Positions 6,399 through 7,877 of a stretch of 7,877 bases of DNA are shown here, piece after piece. The notes beneath the pieces are model-generated. The model ran no database searches. It was not told the origin of the DNA and saw only the letters and a program-made list of their open reading frames with translations. The position numbers were made by a program, and so were the translations under genes. Origin of the DNA: Polyangiaceae bacterium (lineage in GTDB: Bacteria; Myxococcota_A; Polyangia; Polyangiales; Polyangiaceae); contig JAICXU010000119.1 of NCBI GenBank assembly GCA_025934595.1, positions 1-7,877 on the forward strand. The letters are read 5' to 3'. Positions within the stretch are counted from its first letter, which is position 1, and the number at the start of each line of letters is the position of its first letter.

Positions 6399-6417
6399 AC
6401 CTAGACCTGGACCTAGA
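6394..6417 (+). repeat. Hexamer tandem repeat (CCTAGA)x4 at the cyaY stop codon
   Basis: Four head-to-tail hexamers: CCTAGA, CCTAGA, CCTGGA, CCTAGA. The first copy supplies the TAG stop of cyaY. The repeat is immediately followed by the long inverted repeat at 6424-6501. Confidence 0.85.
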
Positions 6418-6423
6418 GAGAAC

Positions 6424-6501
6424 CGCCAAGACGCAGAGGTCGCCGAGGATCGAAGGATCACAAATCCAGATCTTCACCTTGGCGTGCTCGGCGGCTTGGC
6501 G
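6424..6501. repeat. Long imperfect inverted repeat between convergent genes (possible bidirectional terminator or dispersed intergenic element)
   Basis: Left arm 6424-6448 and right arm 6477-6501 are complementary at 20 of 25 positions, with outer 7-base ends CGCCAAG and CTTGGCG. The 28-base spacer carries a further small inverted repeat, GGAT-CACAA-ATCC (6456-6468). The element ends one base before the stop codon of the minus-strand TPR gene and begins 26 bases after the cyaY stop. No T tract follows on either strand, so simple intrinsic termination is not certain. Confidence 0.6.
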
Positions 6502-6502
6502 C

Positions 6503-7877
6503 TTAAATTTCCTTCGACCGCCTCGTCTTCAAGTCGACGCCGATCGCCTGCCGCAGATCGCCGTACGTGTCGCTCGTCGCGAAGAGCGCGAGCTCTCCCC
6601 ACCATTCTTTCGGGGGCAAATCCGCCGGTGAGCGCCCTTCGACCGCGTTCGCTCGCTTCGCCGCTTGCGTGCTTCCTGCGATGAGCAACCCTGCGCGAGC
6701 GGCGGAGAGCTCCGCGAGCTCCGCCCATCGCTTCACGTCGAGCTTCGCGCCGCCTGTCTCGTTCAGCTTTCGGGCGTGCGAGCGAAGACCTTGAATCGCG
6801 TCGTGGCTCATGGCGCTGAGGAGCATCGCGTCGCCCTGATCGTGCAGCGTACCGACATCGACGAGCGAGCCGAGTCGAACGGCCGTCGCCGTGAGCGCTT
6901 TCAGCTCGCTCACGGACGGGAAAAGCGCGCGCGCCCAGATTTGCGGGCGGTTTTGCGCGATCGCTTTTCCAGCCAAAAATGCGAGGGCCGCGCGAGGCAG
7001 CCCCGCGAGAAGCTCGAGTGAAACGAGCACCGCAGGCGAGGTCCACATCGCCGATGCGAACGGCGTGCTCATCTTCGGCCGCGTATGGAGTGACGGCGGC
7101 CGCACGCCCAGAATTTCCCCCGCGTCGTAGAACGCGCGCACGACGAGCTTCGCGAGATCTCCCGGCACGTTTTCGAGGCGCGGACCGAGCGCTTCTTCCG
7201 GCGGTCGGCTCGCGTTGGCTCCCAGCTTCGCGCGAACCACCGCGGGCGTGATGCGCGACAAGATCGACGTGATGACGGGATCGAGATCCGCGTGCATCAA
7301 ATGCGTCTCCCATGCTGCTCCGTTGAGCGTCCCGGGAACCTCGCGCGCGGCGAGCGGCGCGTGTCCTTGATGAAAGCGGCGCTGCTCCTCCGACGGCGTC
7401 GTCATTTGCGCGAGCACATCGACCGCGCACCACGCGCGATCGATGTCGTCTTGTCGCAGGAACACGTCGTAGAGCTCCTTCAGGCACATCTCCACGTCCG
7501 AGCTCACCAAAATTCCCGCGCGTGAAACTTCGACCGCCGCCGCGAGATCGTTCACGACGACGTAGAGCTCCGAGAGGATCTTTCGATCCTTCGCGCTCTC
7601 GGGCTTCAGCTTGAGCGCGGTTTGGAAGGCGGCGATCGCGCGCGGCGCATCACCGAGACGATCGCGATAGATGATGCCGAGCTGATGGCAGATGGCGTGT
7701 TTCAGCTCGACGTCGGTCGACGTCTGCAGACGATCGACCATCGCGCGATAGGCTTTTTCGAGCCCTTCCCAATCTTTGAGCTCCGTGAAAATGCGCACGA
7801 TGCGCTCGAACGCGTCGAGACGTGTGGGGTCGATCTGGAGGACCTCACCGAAAAGCTCCGCGGCCCAGCGCGGGTCG
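6503..7877 (-). CDS. Tetratricopeptide-repeat protein, C-terminal part (5' partial)
   Basis: The frame is open to the right edge, so the start lies beyond 7877; 457 residues and a TAA stop are visible. Residues 1-160 are helical repeats: AAELFGEVLQIDPTRLDAFE, then the WEGLEKAYRAMVDRL helix pair, then a textbook TPR unit ending APRAIAAFQTALKLKP (about 77-92), then LAAAVEVSRAGILVSSD and a further helix pair. TPRs form superhelical protein-binding scaffolds. The remaining roughly 290 residues are Ala/Leu-rich and mostly helical, ending in LPPKEWWGELALFATSDTYGDLRQAIGVDL. I do not recognise this domain, though large TPR proteins with such tails are familiar in Myxococcota. A GTG at 7798 could serve as a start but lies inside the repeat array and has continuous TPR sequence upstream, so it is rejected. 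The gene converges on cyaY. Confidence 0.8.
   Translation of the reverse strand, partial: DPRWAAELFGEVLQIDPTRLDAFERIVRIFTELKDWEGLEKAYRAMVDRLQTSTDVELKHAICHQLGIIYRDRLGDAPRAIAAFQTALKLKPESAKDRKILSELYVVVNDLAAAVEVSRAGILVSSDVEMCLKELYDVFLRQDDIDRAWCAVDVLAQMTTPSEEQRRFHQGHAPLAAREVPGTLNGAAWETHLMHADLDPVITSILSRITPAVVRAKLGANASRPPEEALGPRLENVPGDLAKLVVRAFYDAGEILGVRPPSLHTRPKMSTPFASAMWTSPAVLVSLELLAGLPRAALAFLAGKAIAQNRPQIWARALFPSVSELKALTATAVRLGSLVDVGTLHDQGDAMLLSAMSHDAIQGLRSHARKLNETGGAKLDVKRWAELAELSAARAGLLIAGSTQAAKRANAVEGRSPADLPPKEWWGELALFATSDTYGDLRQAIGVDLKTRRSKEI

Noticed and set aside
6474..7487. 337-codon minus-strand frame within the TPR gene
   Set aside because: Arg/Ser/Ala-rich alternative frame; the TPR frame has real repeat motifs and continues to the window edge.

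Overview
The window is about 7.9 kb of GC-rich bacterial chromosome. Every substantial gene uses G/C-ending codons, and GTG starts occur. The gene content points to a myxobacterium-like member of the Myxococcota, perhaps the Polyangia: a secreted amidohydrolase carrying thrombospondin type 3 calcium repeats, a signal-less Spy/CpxP-like protein and a large TPR protein. This placement is inference from gene style; no rRNA or marker gene is present.

Layout, left to right. (1) Bases 1-1266, plus strand: the 3' end of a secreted multidomain protein, made of an amidohydrolase tail, four TSP3 calcium-binding motifs and an OB-fold-like C-terminal domain. (2) Minus strand, read right to left from 4409 to 1287: a small Spy/CpxP-like protein with a His/Gly-rich N-terminus, an amidase-signature enzyme and a trans-aconitate 2-methyltransferase (tam). 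These are co-oriented with gaps of 71 and 97 bases, so they may form a loose operon. (3) Bases 4410-4567: a divergent control region. It holds a good sigma-70-type promoter for the minus-strand genes, a palindrome overlapping the next start codon, and an unusual run of abutting palindromes. (4) Plus strand 4568-6398: an HSL-family esterase, apaG and cyaY (bacterial frataxin). The esterase and apaG overlap by 4 bases and cyaY follows after 17 bases, so this is very likely one operon. (5) Bases 6394-6501: a repeat-rich convergent junction with a hexamer tandem repeat and a long imperfect inverted repeat. (6) Bases 6503-7877, minus strand: the C-terminal part of a large TPR protein that runs off the right edge.

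How the genes may work together: apaG (linked to Co/Mg homeostasis) and cyaY (iron donor or regulator for Fe-S assembly) share an operon. The divergently transcribed Spy-like protein has a His/Cys-rich, potentially metal-binding N-terminus. A shared metal or stress theme across the divergent promoter is plausible but unproven. Tam detoxifies trans-aconitate, an inhibitor of the Fe-S enzyme aconitase, and so connects loosely to Fe-S metabolism. No CRISPR array, prophage, insertion sequence, tRNA or rRNA was seen. No stretch over 300 bases lacks a gene. The most unusual non-coding features are the palindrome cluster at 4423-4480, the start-codon palindrome at 4561-4574 and the repeats at 6394-6501.
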